A DNA stretch of 32,824 bases from Candidatus Nomurabacteria bacterium (lineage in GTDB: Bacteria > Patescibacteriota > Minisyncoccia > Phycocordibacterales > UBA9973): positions 1 through 32,824 of the forward strand of contig JAQBRM010000001.1 in the NCBI GenBank assembly GCA_028286485.1. Direction: 5' to 3'. The position numbers were made by a program, and so were the translations under genes. Positions 18,083-27,691 of this stretch are shown in pieces (position 1 is the first letter of the stretch; each line of letters starts with the position of its first letter). The notes below the pieces were generated by a model. The model was not told the DNA's origin. It did not search any database and worked only from the letters and a program-made list of their open reading frames with translations.

Positions 18083-19747
18083 ATGCTGAACGTCTCCGAC
18101 TTACAAAAAAACGTGCACGGCGAAGTGATGGCGGATGATGCCACGCTGACAAAATACTCCCGAGACGCATCATTGTTTGAAGTCCGCCCGCAGGCCGTAG
18201 TGTTTCCAAAAGACGCTGCCGACGTTGAGGCGGTAGTGAAATATGTGAGTGAACACAAATCCGTGGATCCGAGCTTGTCAGTAACGGGTCGCTCAGCCGG
18301 TACCGATATGTCAGGAGGGCCTTTGAATGAAGGCATTATTCTGGATTTCACCAAATACATGAACAGTATTATTTCCGTTGATGATGACAAGGGCATTGCC
18401 CAGCCGGGCGCGTACTATCGTGATTTTGAAAAACAAACATTGGCTCGCAATAGAATAATGCCTTCATACACGGCATCAAAAGAACTGAATGCATTAGGCG
18501 GCATGGTGGCCAATAATTCCGGGGGAGAAAAATCCATCAAGTACGGCAAGACTGAGAACTATGTGCGACGACAGAAGATTGTCCTGTCTGATGGCAATGA
18601 ATATGAAATCCTCCCACTGACTAAAGCGCAGTTGGATGTCAAAATGCAGCAGAATAATTTCGAAGGGAGATTGTACAAGCAAGTATTTGATCTGATCGAC
18701 ATGCATTATGATGAAATAGAAGCAGCCAAGCCGCATGTCTCGAAAAATTCCGCCGGCTACTACCTTTGGAATGTCTGGAACAAGGAAACCGGTATCTTTG
18801 ATCTGAATAAAGTCATTGTCGGCGCGCAAGGCACCTTTGGTATGACAACAGAAATAGAACTGGGCTTGGTGCCGGTACCGAAGTTTTCAAAAATGGTGGT
18901 CATGTATTTGCCAACCATTGATCGCTTGGGCGAAGTGGTGGATGTAGTGATGAAGTACCAGCCGGAAAGTTTCGAGTCATACGATGACTACAGCATGAAG
19001 CTGGCCATCAAGTTCTCATTTGATTTCTTCTCACAACTTGGATTTTGGGGCGCCATCAAACTTGGCGTGCAATTCATTCCCGATGTGTGGAAGGTTGTTA
19101 TCGGCGGCGTACCGAAGCTTATTCTGATGGCGGAAGTGACAGGGGACGATGAGCAAGAAGTGCTGACCCGTGCCGAGGCGATCAAAACCGCAGTGAAGCC
19201 ATTCCATTATCAAACCCATGTGGCGCACAGTGCCGCCGAAGTGGAAAAGTATTGGAAAATTCGCCGCGAGAGTTTCAATCTGTTGCGCAAGCATGTCAAA
19301 GGCAAGCAAACAGCGCCCTTCATTGATGATATTATCGTTGATCCACACCAGCTGCCGAAATTCCTACCGGAACTTGAAGCCATTCTGTCGCAGTACGATC
19401 TCATCTACACCATTGCCGGGCATGCCGGAAATGGCAATTTCCACATCATTCCATTGATGGATCTGAACAATCCTATTTCCAGTGATATTATTTTGGAACT
19501 TTCCAAGAAAGTCTACAAACTCGTAGCGGACTACAACGGTTCCATTACCGCTGAACACAATGACGGCATTATTCGCACACCGTTCCTGCCGTACATGTAC
19601 CAGCCTGACATCATCCAATACTTCGCCAAACTCAAGGAAATTTTCGACCCTCTGAACATTTTCAACCCCGGCAAAAAAGTCGGCGGCTCCTTCGACTACA
19701 TCCGTTCCCACCTCGTCCAATCCCACAACGCCGAACATGGGTCGTAA
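18083..19747 (+). CDS. FAD-binding oxidoreductase (GlcD/D-lactate dehydrogenase-like)
   Basis: RPQAVVFPKDAADVEAVVKYV, GRSAGTDMSGGPLNEGIILD, GGMVANNSGGEKSIKYGKT, GHAGNGNFHIIPL, FDPLNIFNPGKK. Confidence 0.93.
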   Translation: MLNVSDLQKNVHGEVMADDATLTKYSRDASLFEVRPQAVVFPKDAADVEAVVKYVSEHKSVDPSLSVTGRSAGTDMSGGPLNEGIILDFTKYMNSIISVDDDKGIAQPGAYYRDFEKQTLARNRIMPSYTASKELNALGGMVANNSGGEKSIKYGKTENYVRRQKIVLSDGNEYEILPLTKAQLDVKMQQNNFEGRLYKQVFDLIDMHYDEIEAAKPHVSKNSAGYYLWNVWNKETGIFDLNKVIVGAQGTFGMTTEIELGLVPVPKFSKMVVMYLPTIDRLGEVVDVVMKYQPESFESYDDYSMKLAIKFSFDFFSQLGFWGAIKLGVQFIPDVWKVVIGGVPKLILMAEVTGDDEQEVLTRAEAIKTAVKPFHYQTHVAHSAAEVEKYWKIRRESFNLLRKHVKGKQTAPFIDDIIVDPHQLPKFLPELEAILSQYDLIYTIAGHAGNGNFHIIPLMDLNNPISSDIILELSKKVYKLVADYNGSITAEHNDGIIRTPFLPYMYQPDIIQYFAKLKEIFDPLNIFNPGKKVGGSFDYIRSHLVQSHNAEHGS

Positions 19748-19748
19748 T

Positions 19749-19771
19749 ACCTAGAAGCTGAGCTTCTAGGT
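19749..19771 (+). terminator. Terminator-like hairpin
   Basis: ACCTAGAAGC tga GCTTCTAGGT (10-bp stem), weak U-tract. Confidence 0.55.
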
Positions 19772-19806
19772 TGCGTAATTTTCGTTTTTCAGTATACTAA
19801 GTGCCT

Positions 19807-20424
19807 ATGATTACCCTAGAAGCAAAGCAGCGTACAGGCTCTCCGGAGGCTCTGCGCACACAAGATTTGATCCCAGCAGTGTATTACGGTGCAGGCAGTG
19901 ATGCAGTATCAATTGCCGTTCCAGCCAAGGAATTCACGAAAGTATTGAAAGAAGCGGGGGAGACCACCGCGGTGATCCTGACGATTGGCGGCGAGAAGAT
20001 CAGTACCCTTATTCATGACATGCAGCGTGACCATGTTACCGGCGCCGTGACGCATGTGGACTTTCTCATCATCGACATGAAGAAAGAAATTGAAGTGTCC
20101 GTACCGCTGGAATTCAGCGGCGTGGCTGACGTAGAAAAGAACGGACTTGGTAATGTAGTGAAATCCCTTCACGAAGTGGAAGTACGCGCATTGCCGAATG
20201 ACTTACCGCATACATTGGAAGTCGACCTCACCAGTCTTGCGACACTTGATGATCAAATTCATGCCAAAGACATCGCATTGCCAAAAGGCGTGACGCTCGT
20301 TACCGATGGTGAAGAAGTAGTCGCAGCAGTTGCCGCCTTTGTTGAAGAAGTGGAAGAAGCCGCACCGGTTGACCTCTCTGCCATTGAAGTGGAAAAGAAA
20401 GGCAAAACAGAGGACGAAGCATAA
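19807..20424 (+). CDS. rplY: 50S ribosomal protein L25/general stress protein Ctc (start at 19801 GTG or 19807 ATG)
   Basis: LIPAVYYGAGSDAVSIAVPAKEFTKVLKEAGETTAVIL, LIHDMQRDHVTGAVTHVDFL, ADVEKNGLGNVVKSLHEVEVRALPNDLPHTLEVDLT. Confidence 0.92.
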   Translation: MITLEAKQRTGSPEALRTQDLIPAVYYGAGSDAVSIAVPAKEFTKVLKEAGETTAVILTIGGEKISTLIHDMQRDHVTGAVTHVDFLIIDMKKEIEVSVPLEFSGVADVEKNGLGNVVKSLHEVEVRALPNDLPHTLEVDLTSLATLDDQIHAKDIALPKGVTLVTDGEEVVAAVAAFVEEVEEAAPVDLSAIEVEKKGKTEDEA

Positions 20425-20451
20425 GATTCCTGATATAATAGGGATCTTGCT

Positions 20452-21879
20452 ATGCCCAATAAAAAAGCCAGAAAAATCCTCACTTTCTTTTTAATATTGC
20501 TCCTCCCTGTAACATTTGTACCGCTATTTACGGTATTGCCCGTTCAAGCACAAACCGCTGCCGCAACACCGGCAGTCTGTACCAATCCCAGTACGCCTGA
20601 TATCGCGCAGGCTTGTGCTGACTATGCGGCCGAAAATAAAATCCTGGCTCAATTACAAGCGCAATTGAGCCAACAAAAGGCGAAAAGCGGCAGCTTGCAG
20701 AAAAACGTCAATGCCCTTATTTCTCAAATAGGTGCCACCCAAGGCAAAATTTCCGGTGAAATCAGCACCATCAATACCTTGAGCTTGGAAATCAACCAAA
20801 AGCAAGTGGCTATCAATGATTTGAATACCCAGCTCAATCAAGAGAATGCCTCCATGGCGCAGCTTATTACCCGTAGTGATGAGATTGATCAAAAGGGCGC
20901 GTTGTATGTGTTACTGAGTGCCAACTCTATTTCAAATTTTTATCAGGATCTTGATGATTTCTTTTCCATAAAACAATCACTCTACTCAACATTGACGTAT
21001 GTAAAGCAAATAAAGTCAACCACACAAGGTCAGGAACAGCAGCTACAAGACAAACAGTCACAAGCCCTTAATGCCAAAAATGCTTTAGTCAGTGAAAAAA
21101 ACCAACTCGCCAGTTCCCAGCAGCAAGTGCAGCAGTTATTGAATACCAGTAAATCCCAAGAGCAAACCCAAGCGGCATTGGTGGCTCAAGAGCAGAAAAA
21201 AGTGGCGGCTATTGAGAGCAAGCTCTTCAGCTTTGCCGGCGGAGCAACCGGTGCCATTCCATTCAGCCAAGCCTATGCGTATGCTACTGCCGCTTCGAAT
21301 GCCACTGGGGTACGTGCGGCCTTCATCTTGGCTATTCTGACACAAGAATCCAACCTAGGAAGAAATGTCGGTACCTGTAACCGTGCCGGCGATCCGCCAT
21401 CAAAAAGCTACAAAAATATCATGCCGGGTCCCGATCAAAAAGCGTCTGGCGCTTCTTCACGTGATGACCAAACAATTTTCTTGCGTATTACGAGTGCGTT
21501 GGGATTGAATCCTGATACCACACCGGTATCGTGTCCGATCGGCGGCGGGTGGGGAGGCGCCATGGGTCCGGCGCAGTTTATTCCTACCACGTGGATACTT
21601 ATTGCTCCGCGCGTAGCTTCCGCATTGGGAGAAAGCACTGCAAATCCATGGAACGCTCGAGATGCCATTATGGCTTCAGCATTTTATTTGTCGGATAGAG
21701 GCGCAACAGGGGGGGAAGATAACGAACGAAATGCGGCATGTAAATACTATTCGGGTCGAGCCTGTGATGGTCGGGCTCCAGCCAACAGTTTCTATGGCAA
21801 TAGCGTAATGGCGTTGGCGCGGAGCATTCAAAGTGATATTGACTATTTGGTACAATATGGTGTTTCCAAACGTTCATAG
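20452..21879 (+). CDS. Coiled-coil peptidoglycan hydrolase with lytic transglycosylase-like domain
   Basis: Signal peptide, CwlO/EnvC-like coiled coil, then AAFILAILTQESNLGRNVG...GGGWGGAMGPAQFIPTTW...NARDAIMASAFYLSDRGA. Confidence 0.85.
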   Translation: MPNKKARKILTFFLILLLPVTFVPLFTVLPVQAQTAAATPAVCTNPSTPDIAQACADYAAENKILAQLQAQLSQQKAKSGSLQKNVNALISQIGATQGKISGEISTINTLSLEINQKQVAINDLNTQLNQENASMAQLITRSDEIDQKGALYVLLSANSISNFYQDLDDFFSIKQSLYSTLTYVKQIKSTTQGQEQQLQDKQSQALNAKNALVSEKNQLASSQQQVQQLLNTSKSQEQTQAALVAQEQKKVAAIESKLFSFAGGATGAIPFSQAYAYATAASNATGVRAAFILAILTQESNLGRNVGTCNRAGDPPSKSYKNIMPGPDQKASGASSRDDQTIFLRITSALGLNPDTTPVSCPIGGGWGGAMGPAQFIPTTWILIAPRVASALGESTANPWNARDAIMASAFYLSDRGATGGEDNERNAACKYYSGRACDGRAPANSFYGNSVMALARSIQSDIDYLVQYGVSKRS

Positions 21880-21932
21880 GGCGTGAAAATGTCTCTTGAA
21901 TTCCAGAGAAACTATGCTACAATAGACCAACT

Positions 21933-22190
21933 ATGAAAAAAGACATTCATCCAAAGAACTTTCGCGAGGTAGTATTTCATGATAACTCATCAGATACGGA
22001 TTTTGTGATTGCTTCAACCGTAAAGACTACGGACACCACTACGCTTAAGGGCAAGGAATACCCGCTGTATCGCGTGGAAATTTCCAGTGCTTCACATCCG
22101 TTCTATACCGGTAACGAAAAGGTTATCGATACTGCCGGCCGTGTGGATCGTTTCAACAAGCGTCGTGCTGCTACTTCTGCGAAGAAGTAA
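21933..22190 (+). CDS. rpmE2: 50S ribosomal protein L31 type B
   Basis: [32 protein letters not shown]...[29 protein letters not shown]. Confidence 0.95.
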   Translation: MKKDIHPKNFREVVFHDNSSDTDFVIASTVKTTDTTTLKGKEYPLYRVEISSASHPFYTGNEKVIDTAGRVDRFNKRRAATSAKK

Positions 22191-22198
22191 TTCTAGAG

Positions 22199-22320
22199 GA
22201 TACAAGTTCCGCAAAACACGCCCTCTCGCCGTCGCGTAATTTTCTGCTGAAAATTCGCTCACCCTCGGACCAGTCGTCCTGCGAGAGCCGGCTCGAGGGG
22301 TGTTTTGTTACACTTGTATC
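22199..22320. repeat. Structured repeat element, copy 1 (candidate structured RNA or mobile hairpin)
   Basis: Outer arms GATACAAGT/ACTTGTATC enclosing a 96-bp core CAAAACACGCCCTCTCGCC...CTCGAGGGGTGTTTTG identical to copy 2; inner hairpins GCGtAATTTT-ctgctg-AAAATTCGC and GGAC-cagtc-GTCC. Confidence 0.9.
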
Positions 22321-22331
22321 ATACCTATATC

Positions 22332-23270
22332 GTGGATATCGAAGCATTAAAAAAGAATCACAAGACGGAATATCTCGCTGAGCAGTACGAGCGGCTTTTG
22401 CAGCAGGAGAAAGAAACACAGGCAATGATTGAAAATGATCCTTCCATGGCCGAGATGGCACAAGAAGAATTGTCAGCTATTGCCATTCAAAAGAATGCCT
22501 TGGAAGAGCAGTTTGCCGCCATTGAAGCATCTGAAAAAGAAGAAGAGGAATTTCCCAATGAAATTATTTTGGAAGCCCGTGCCGGTGCCGGTGGCGATGA
22601 AGCCTCACTCTTCGCGCATCAGTTGGTGGACATGTACTGTCGCTTTGCCGAAGCGCGCGGCTGGCAGTGGAAGATGATTGATGACATGACGGTGGAAATA
22701 AAAGGCAAGGACGTGTATCGTTTATTGCGTTATGAGACGGGCGTGCATCGCGTGCAGCGCGTACCCGTGACGGAAAAGAACGGCCGTATCCACACCTCCA
22801 CTGCTTCCATTGCCATCTTGCCAATGAAAAAGAAAGTGAAGTTTGAAATCAATCCGGCGGACTTGGACATGGAATACTCCCGTTCCGGCGGAGCGGGCGG
22901 ACAGAACGTCAACAAGGTGGAAACAGCGGTGCGTTTGATCCACAAGCCGACCGGCATTGATGTGCGTTCCACCAGCGAGCGCAGCCAGCTGGCCAACCGC
23001 GAGAAAGCCTTTGAAATCTTGACCGCCAAGCTGCAGCAGTTGAAAGAGGAGGAAGAAGCGGCGAAATACGCCGGCAATCGCAAGAGCCAGATCGGCACGG
23101 CTGATCGCAGTGAGAAAATCCGCACGTACAACTTCCCGCAGGATCGCGTGACGGACCATCGCATCAAGCAAAACTTCTCAAACATCGAAGTCATTATGCT
23201 TGGCAAGATCGACAAGATGATTGATGCCTTGCAGGTGGGCGAGGTGGGAGAAGCTTCAGAGGAAGAATAA
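22332..23270 (+). CDS. prfA: Peptide chain release factor 1
   Basis: [87 protein letters not shown]. Start codon GTG at 22332 inferred. Confidence 0.93.
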   Translation: MDIEALKKNHKTEYLAEQYERLLQQEKETQAMIENDPSMAEMAQEELSAIAIQKNALEEQFAAIEASEKEEEEFPNEIILEARAGAGGDEASLFAHQLVDMYCRFAEARGWQWKMIDDMTVEIKGKDVYRLLRYETGVHRVQRVPVTEKNGRIHTSTASIAILPMKKKVKFEINPADLDMEYSRSGGAGGQNVNKVETAVRLIHKPTGIDVRSTSERSQLANREKAFEILTAKLQQLKEEEEAAKYAGNRKSQIGTADRSEKIRTYNFPQDRVTDHRIKQNFSNIEVIMLGKIDKMIDALQVGEVGEASEEE

Positions 23271-23273
23271 ACG

Positions 23274-23393
23274 ATTCAAGCTCCACAAAACACGCCCTCT
23301 CGCCGTCGCGTAATTTTCTGCTGAAAATTCGCTCACCCTCGGACCAGTCGTCCTGCGAGAGCCGGCTCGAGGGGTGTTTTGCTACGCTTGAAT
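23274..23393. repeat. Structured repeat element, copy 2
   Basis: Outer arms ATTCAAGC/GCTTGAAT enclosing the same 96-bp core as copy 1 at 22199-22320. Confidence 0.9.
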
Positions 23394-23465
23394 AAACCTC
23401 AAAATTTGGTATAGTTATGCAGCGAAGTAAGCGTGCATTGCATCGCCGTAGTTCGAAGAACGTAG

Positions 23466-23537
23466 GCGTGTATAGTTCAGTGGTAGAACGCTGTCCTGAT
23501 AAGACAGAGGCCCTTGGTCCGATTCCAAGTACACGCA
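23466..23537 (+). tRNA. tRNA-Ile (GAT)
   Basis: GCGTGTA/TACACGC acceptor, anticodon stem CTGTC/GACAG with loop CTGATAA, T-arm CTTGGTCCGATTCCAAG; CCA not encoded. Confidence 0.95.
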
Positions 23538-23604
23538 CAAAACCGTAAACCTTGCCATTTCTCACTTTTAGTATATAGTATGCAAAAAGAAAGGAGGCAT
23601 ATAA

Positions 23605-24282
23605 TTGAAAACTGAAGCACTAAATAGCATACTGGATTCGGTTTTTTCAAAATTGTTAAAAAGAGACCAGATTATCCGATATTCCTCCTTGGAAGGAATA
23701 TATAATGATGAGGATCAAACATACTCGATTTGTTATCAGGCTACTCTCAGGGGTACCGATAACTATTGCGTGAGTTTTGTTTTCAATATCCATTGGCCAT
23801 GGCGCGATAAGTATCTTCACCGATGTTCCAATTCACGCACGGCGTTCGCATACCTGACACGTAATTATTTACTGGATAATACCAATGATGTGTATACGTC
23901 CTTGGTATGTCAAATCAAGCAATGGCGAAAAGGGGAGCAAAACGAACGGCTCTTCTATAAAAGATTCCTTGAATCATTGCCAAAAAAATATCCGGCATTG
24001 ATCAAGCATGTGGCAAAAAGTTCTCCGGAAATGGACAAACATTGCGGAGTTGATTTCAGCATATGGTTTGAAACAGAAGAAGACGGCCGCGTAAAATTGA
24101 AACAATTTGATTTTAACATCAAATCCTCTGATTCGTTTTTGGATAAGCACTATTCAAAATATCCGAAAGTCGGCACATTTATTTTCAACAAAAATGATTT
24201 AAAAAACAGACAAGCACTAGAGGAAGAATTTCTGGAATACGTATATTCCTCCGAACACCTGCACACTACCCTTTATTGGTAA
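23605..24282 (+). CDS. Hypothetical protein (TTG start with strong Shine-Dalgarno)
   Basis: 225-aa ORF; AAAGGAGG 7 nt before TTG; followed by a terminator. Confidence 0.65.
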   Translation: MKTEALNSILDSVFSKLLKRDQIIRYSSLEGIYNDEDQTYSICYQATLRGTDNYCVSFVFNIHWPWRDKYLHRCSNSRTAFAYLTRNYLLDNTNDVYTSLVCQIKQWRKGEQNERLFYKRFLESLPKKYPALIKHVAKSSPEMDKHCGVDFSIWFETEEDGRVKLKQFDFNIKSSDSFLDKHYSKYPKVGTFIFNKNDLKNRQALEEEFLEYVYSSEHLHTTLYW

Positions 24283-24311
24283 AACCCGGCAATACATATG
24301 TCGGGTTTTTT
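24281..24311 (+). terminator. Rho-independent terminator
   Basis: AAAACCCG...CGGGTTTTTT. Confidence 0.8.
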
Positions 24312-24350
24312 ATTGGCAATTCATCACCGGTAGGGTAGGATAGGTGATAT

Positions 24351-25031
24351 ATGACACTGTATATAGTAGCCACGCCCATTGGCAATCTTTCGGATTGCTC
24401 GCCGCGCGCCAAAGCCATGCTCACTGAAGCGACATTGGTGATTGCGGAAGATACGCGCACTACCGGACAATTGTTAAAATTATTGGACATTGGCGGCAAG
24501 AAGGACTTCCTGTCGTCACACGCGCAGAGCAGCGCCCATGCCCTCGAAAAGACGTTGCAGGCATGTGCGCTGCACGGTACCATCTGCCTCGTGACCGATG
24601 CCGGCACCCCTGCCATTTCTGACCCCGGATCATTCTTCATCAGCCATTTCCGCACCATGTATCCTGAGGCGCTGGTGGTGCCTATTCCGGGCCCCTCAGC
24701 GGTCATTACGGCCCTGTCCGTATCGGGCTTTCCTTCCAGTCATTTTGAATTTCTGGGGTTTATTCCTCATAAAAAGGGTCGTCAAACACTATTTCAATCA
24801 TTAGCCGCCAAAGAACATACGATCGTGCTCTATGAATCCCCCCACCGTATTTTGAAAACACTGGAAGCATTAACCGAAGTGCTGGGCGGGCGACTCATCA
24901 TGGTAGGACGGGAAATGACCAAACAGTTTGAAGAGTATCCGGTCAACACCGCCGGTGCTTTGTTGCAGTACTACACCGAGCATCCTGATAAGGTACGGGG
25001 AGAATTTGTCATTGTGGTCAGCCCGATATGA
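24351..25031 (+). CDS. rsmI: 16S rRNA (cytidine(1402)-2'-O)-methyltransferase
   Basis: LYIVATPIGNLSDCSPRAKAMLTEATLVIAEDTRTTGQLLKLL, VTDAGTPAISDPG, PIPGPSAVITALSVSGFPSSHFEFLGFIPHKKG. Confidence 0.95.
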   Translation: MTLYIVATPIGNLSDCSPRAKAMLTEATLVIAEDTRTTGQLLKLLDIGGKKDFLSSHAQSSAHALEKTLQACALHGTICLVTDAGTPAISDPGSFFISHFRTMYPEALVVPIPGPSAVITALSVSGFPSSHFEFLGFIPHKKGRQTLFQSLAAKEHTIVLYESPHRILKTLEALTEVLGGRLIMVGREMTKQFEEYPVNTAGALLQYYTEHPDKVRGEFVIVVSPI

Positions 25032-25043
25032 TATACTGATGCA

Positions 25044-25259
25044 ATGATTGGCAAACTTCGACTATTATTTTGGCTGGGCATTGTCATGCTCTTCTTGCCC
25101 TTTCTCGGCATTCCCAATACATGGAAAATGATTCTGGCCATGCTGATCGGCATTGGATTGATTGCCTTGGCACTCTCGCTCCGCAAACAGCACCGTTCTC
25201 TGCGCCACACCATCCGTACACTGGAACATAGCATTACCGAATCAATCCATCATGAGTAA
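25044..25259 (+). CDS. Small membrane protein
   Basis: 71-aa hydrophobic ORF preceded by TATACT-N6-ATG. Confidence 0.6.
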   Translation: MIGKLRLLFWLGIVMLFLPFLGIPNTWKMILAMLIGIGLIALALSLRKQHRSLRHTIRTLEHSITESIHHE

Positions 25260-26487
25260 CGAATCATCCAAGTATCCTCCACAGATTAAAATCGCGCTCC
25301 GCATCATCGGCGGCTTGGTGGTGATTGCCGCTATTTTCCTGGGTGGCGTGTATGTCGGCTATGACAATAGACCGGCTTTTGCGAAAGTGACGTCAGTGGT
25401 CCATCAAACCGATACGACAGTCAGTACCGCGGACTTTGCGCCGTTTTGGAAAGCATGGCAAGTAGTCAGCCAGAATTTTGCCGCCGGCAAGAACGCTTCC
25501 GCGACTACCGATCAGGATCATATTTATGGAGCCATACAGGGCATGGTAGCCTCATTCGGTGATCCCTACACGACATTCTTCCCCCCAGCCGAGAATACCC
25601 AGTTCCAAAGTCAGATTGCCGGGGAGTTCAGCGGTATCGGTATTGAGATAGGGGAGAAGGACGGCATTCTGACAGTCATTGCTCCACTGAAAGGTACACC
25701 AGCTGACACCGCTGGAGTAAAATCAGGCGATCAGATTATCAAAATCGACAACACAATCACTTCCGCAGTGACCGTCGATCAAGCGATCGATATGATTCGC
25801 GGCAAAGACGGTACTGCGGTGACATTGACCTTGGCCCGTCAAGGAGCCGCTACACCGATCGTATTAACTATCACTCGCAACACTATCAACTTGCCGACCG
25901 TTGATACGGAAAATCGTTCTGCTCAGGGTGTCTTCATCATTCATTTGTACAGCTTCTCCGCCCAATCCCCCGGATTATTCAAGACAGCGCTCAATAGCTA
26001 CCTAGCATCCGGTGACCATAAACTCTTGCTCGATTTGCGTGGCAATCCCGGTGGCTATCTGGAGGCAGCGGTGCAGATTGGCAGTGAATTCATTCCCGAA
26101 GGCAAAACGATTGTCAAAGAGATTGGCAAAAATCCGGCTGACACTACCACTTACAACAGTACGGGACCAAAAGTCTTTCCGAATGGCGACCAACTCATTA
26201 TTCTTGCTGACCAAGGCTCGGCTTCTGCCGCTGAAATTCTGGCCGGAGCATTGAGTGAGCAGGGTATTGGTACCTTAGTAGGCACGCAAACATTTGGTAA
26301 AGGTTCGGTGCAACAAGTCCTTCCATTAACGAATGACACCTCACTGAAGATCACTATTGCGCATTGGTACACGCCAAATGGTATTTCCATTTCGGCCAAA
26401 GGTCTGACACCAAAAATCATTATTCCGTATGATAGTACCGCCAAGACAGATACGCAGCTCGCGAAAGCAATCGCGCTATTCAAATAA
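25252..26487 (+). CDS. S41 family C-terminal processing peptidase
   Basis: N-terminal TM, PDZ region (GIGIEIGEKDGILTVIAPLKGTPADTAGVKSGDQIIKID), LLLDLRGNPGGYLEAAV, ILADQGSASAAEILAGAL, GTQTFGKGSVQ. Confidence 0.95.
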   Translation: MSNESSKYPPQIKIALRIIGGLVVIAAIFLGGVYVGYDNRPAFAKVTSVVHQTDTTVSTADFAPFWKAWQVVSQNFAAGKNASATTDQDHIYGAIQGMVASFGDPYTTFFPPAENTQFQSQIAGEFSGIGIEIGEKDGILTVIAPLKGTPADTAGVKSGDQIIKIDNTITSAVTVDQAIDMIRGKDGTAVTLTLARQGAATPIVLTITRNTINLPTVDTENRSAQGVFIIHLYSFSAQSPGLFKTALNSYLASGDHKLLLDLRGNPGGYLEAAVQIGSEFIPEGKTIVKEIGKNPADTTTYNSTGPKVFPNGDQLIILADQGSASAAEILAGALSEQGIGTLVGTQTFGKGSVQQVLPLTNDTSLKITIAHWYTPNGISISAKGLTPKIIIPYDSTAKTDTQLAKAIALFK

Positions 26488-26513
26488 TCTTGTCAAATAA
26501 TCTGTTAAATACT

Positions 26514-26954
26514 ATGAAAGTCATTCTCTTAAAAAGCGTTCCAAAACTCGGCAAGAAAGACGAAGTGATCACCGTACCGGATGGCTACGCACAGAATGCG
26601 TTGTTACCAAAAAAATTAGCGATCATTGCTACCGATCAAGCAGTGGCGGCGTTGAAGCGCACGCAGGAAAACAAGATCACCGAGAAGAAAATCCAGCACG
26701 AGCTGCTGGATAAAGCCATCGAAAGCTTGGCAGGGCAGACGCTGGTCTATCACACCAAGAAAAATGAGAAGGGAAGCCTCTTCTCAAAAGTGACTGAGAG
26801 CGACATCAGCAAAACGTTGCTCGATCAGCATCGGATTTCCATTGATGCCAAACTCATGACCATTAAAGAAGGACATATCAAACAAATTGGTACTTACACT
26901 GTCGACATCACAGACGGGGACTACAAGTCTGAGTTCATTGTGTCAGTTGAATAA
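26514..26954 (+). CDS. rplI: 50S ribosomal protein L9
   Basis: MKVILLKSVPKLGKKDEVITVPDGYAQNALLPKKLA. Confidence 0.93.
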   Translation: MKVILLKSVPKLGKKDEVITVPDGYAQNALLPKKLAIIATDQAVAALKRTQENKITEKKIQHELLDKAIESLAGQTLVYHTKKNEKGSLFSKVTESDISKTLLDQHRISIDAKLMTIKEGHIKQIGTYTVDITDGDYKSEFIVSVE

Positions 26955-26984
26955 AAAAATCCTCTCATCTGAGAGGATTTTTTT
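26953..26984. terminator. Bidirectional terminator between convergent rplI and rpmA
   Basis: AAAAAAATCCTCTC atct GAGAGGATTTTTTT. Confidence 0.88.
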
Positions 26985-27270
26985 ATTGCGTGCGAGTATC
27001 TAAAATGTTTACCATTTTGCGAACGGTAGTGGTACCGTCGAAGTTGAGCTTGCGCTTGTTGTTGAATTTCACAAAACCGGGCTTCAATGCGTAGAGGGTG
27101 TGGTCTTTGCCCATGCCGACTGCTTTGCCGGGAAGGATTTTGGTGCCGCGCTGACGAACGATGATAGAACCTGCAATAGCAGTCTGACCATCATAGAGCT
27201 TGGTACCGAGGTATTTTGGATTGGAATCCGTTAGGTTTTTTGCCGCGCCTTGGGCTTTCTTATGTGCCAT
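26983..27270 (-). CDS. rpmA: 50S ribosomal protein L27
   Basis: [62 protein letters not shown]. Confidence 0.94.
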   Translation of the reverse strand: MAHKKAQGAAKNLTDSNPKYLGTKLYDGQTAIAGSIIVRQRGTKILPGKAVGMGKDHTLYALKPGFVKFNNKRKLNFDGTTTVRKMVNILDTRTQ

Positions 27271-27337
27271 TGTGGTAGTATGATAGCCCATCGGCACTTT
27301 CCTGTCAATATAAGGCTTTGTGCGCTATACTGGCGCT

Positions 27338-27691
27338 ATGCAGGCCTTTATCGCCCGATACTACCAGCCTATTTTGTTCTCATTATTGGCCCTATTACTT
27401 GGCGTGGTTTTCTATGCCGGCTACTTGGAAGGGAAGGGCAGTAACACTCAGCCTGTAGTGCTCGCATGTACACAAAACGTTTTAGATAAATTGTCAATCC
27501 CGACCGAGGCGATAGGGAATGGCACCGCCTCAGCGCCGGTAACGAGCGGGGTGTATGTCGGTTCAAAAAATGGTACAAAGTACTATACGCCAAGCTGCAG
27601 TGAGGTGAAGCGCATCAAGCCGGCGAACTATATCTGGTTCAAAAGTGCAGAGGACGCTCAAATACAAGGCTATACTCTCGGATCATGTTAA
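27338..27691 (+). CDS. Membrane-anchored protein with Ada metal-binding-like C-terminus
   Basis: TM near N-terminus; VGSKNGTKYYTPSCSEVKRIKPANYIWFKSAEDAQIQGYTLGSC; TATACT-N6-ATG. Confidence 0.6.
   Translation: MQAFIARYYQPILFSLLALLLGVVFYAGYLEGKGSNTQPVVLACTQNVLDKLSIPTEAIGNGTASAPVTSGVYVGSKNGTKYYTPSCSEVKRIKPANYIWFKSAEDAQIQGYTLGSC

Noticed and set aside
22171-22461. ORFs overlapping the structured repeats (22171-22461 minus, 23194-23565 minus)
   Set aside because: Sequence is explained by RNA/palindromic structure and overlaps L31, prfA or tRNA-Ile; identical peptide stretch reflects the repeat.
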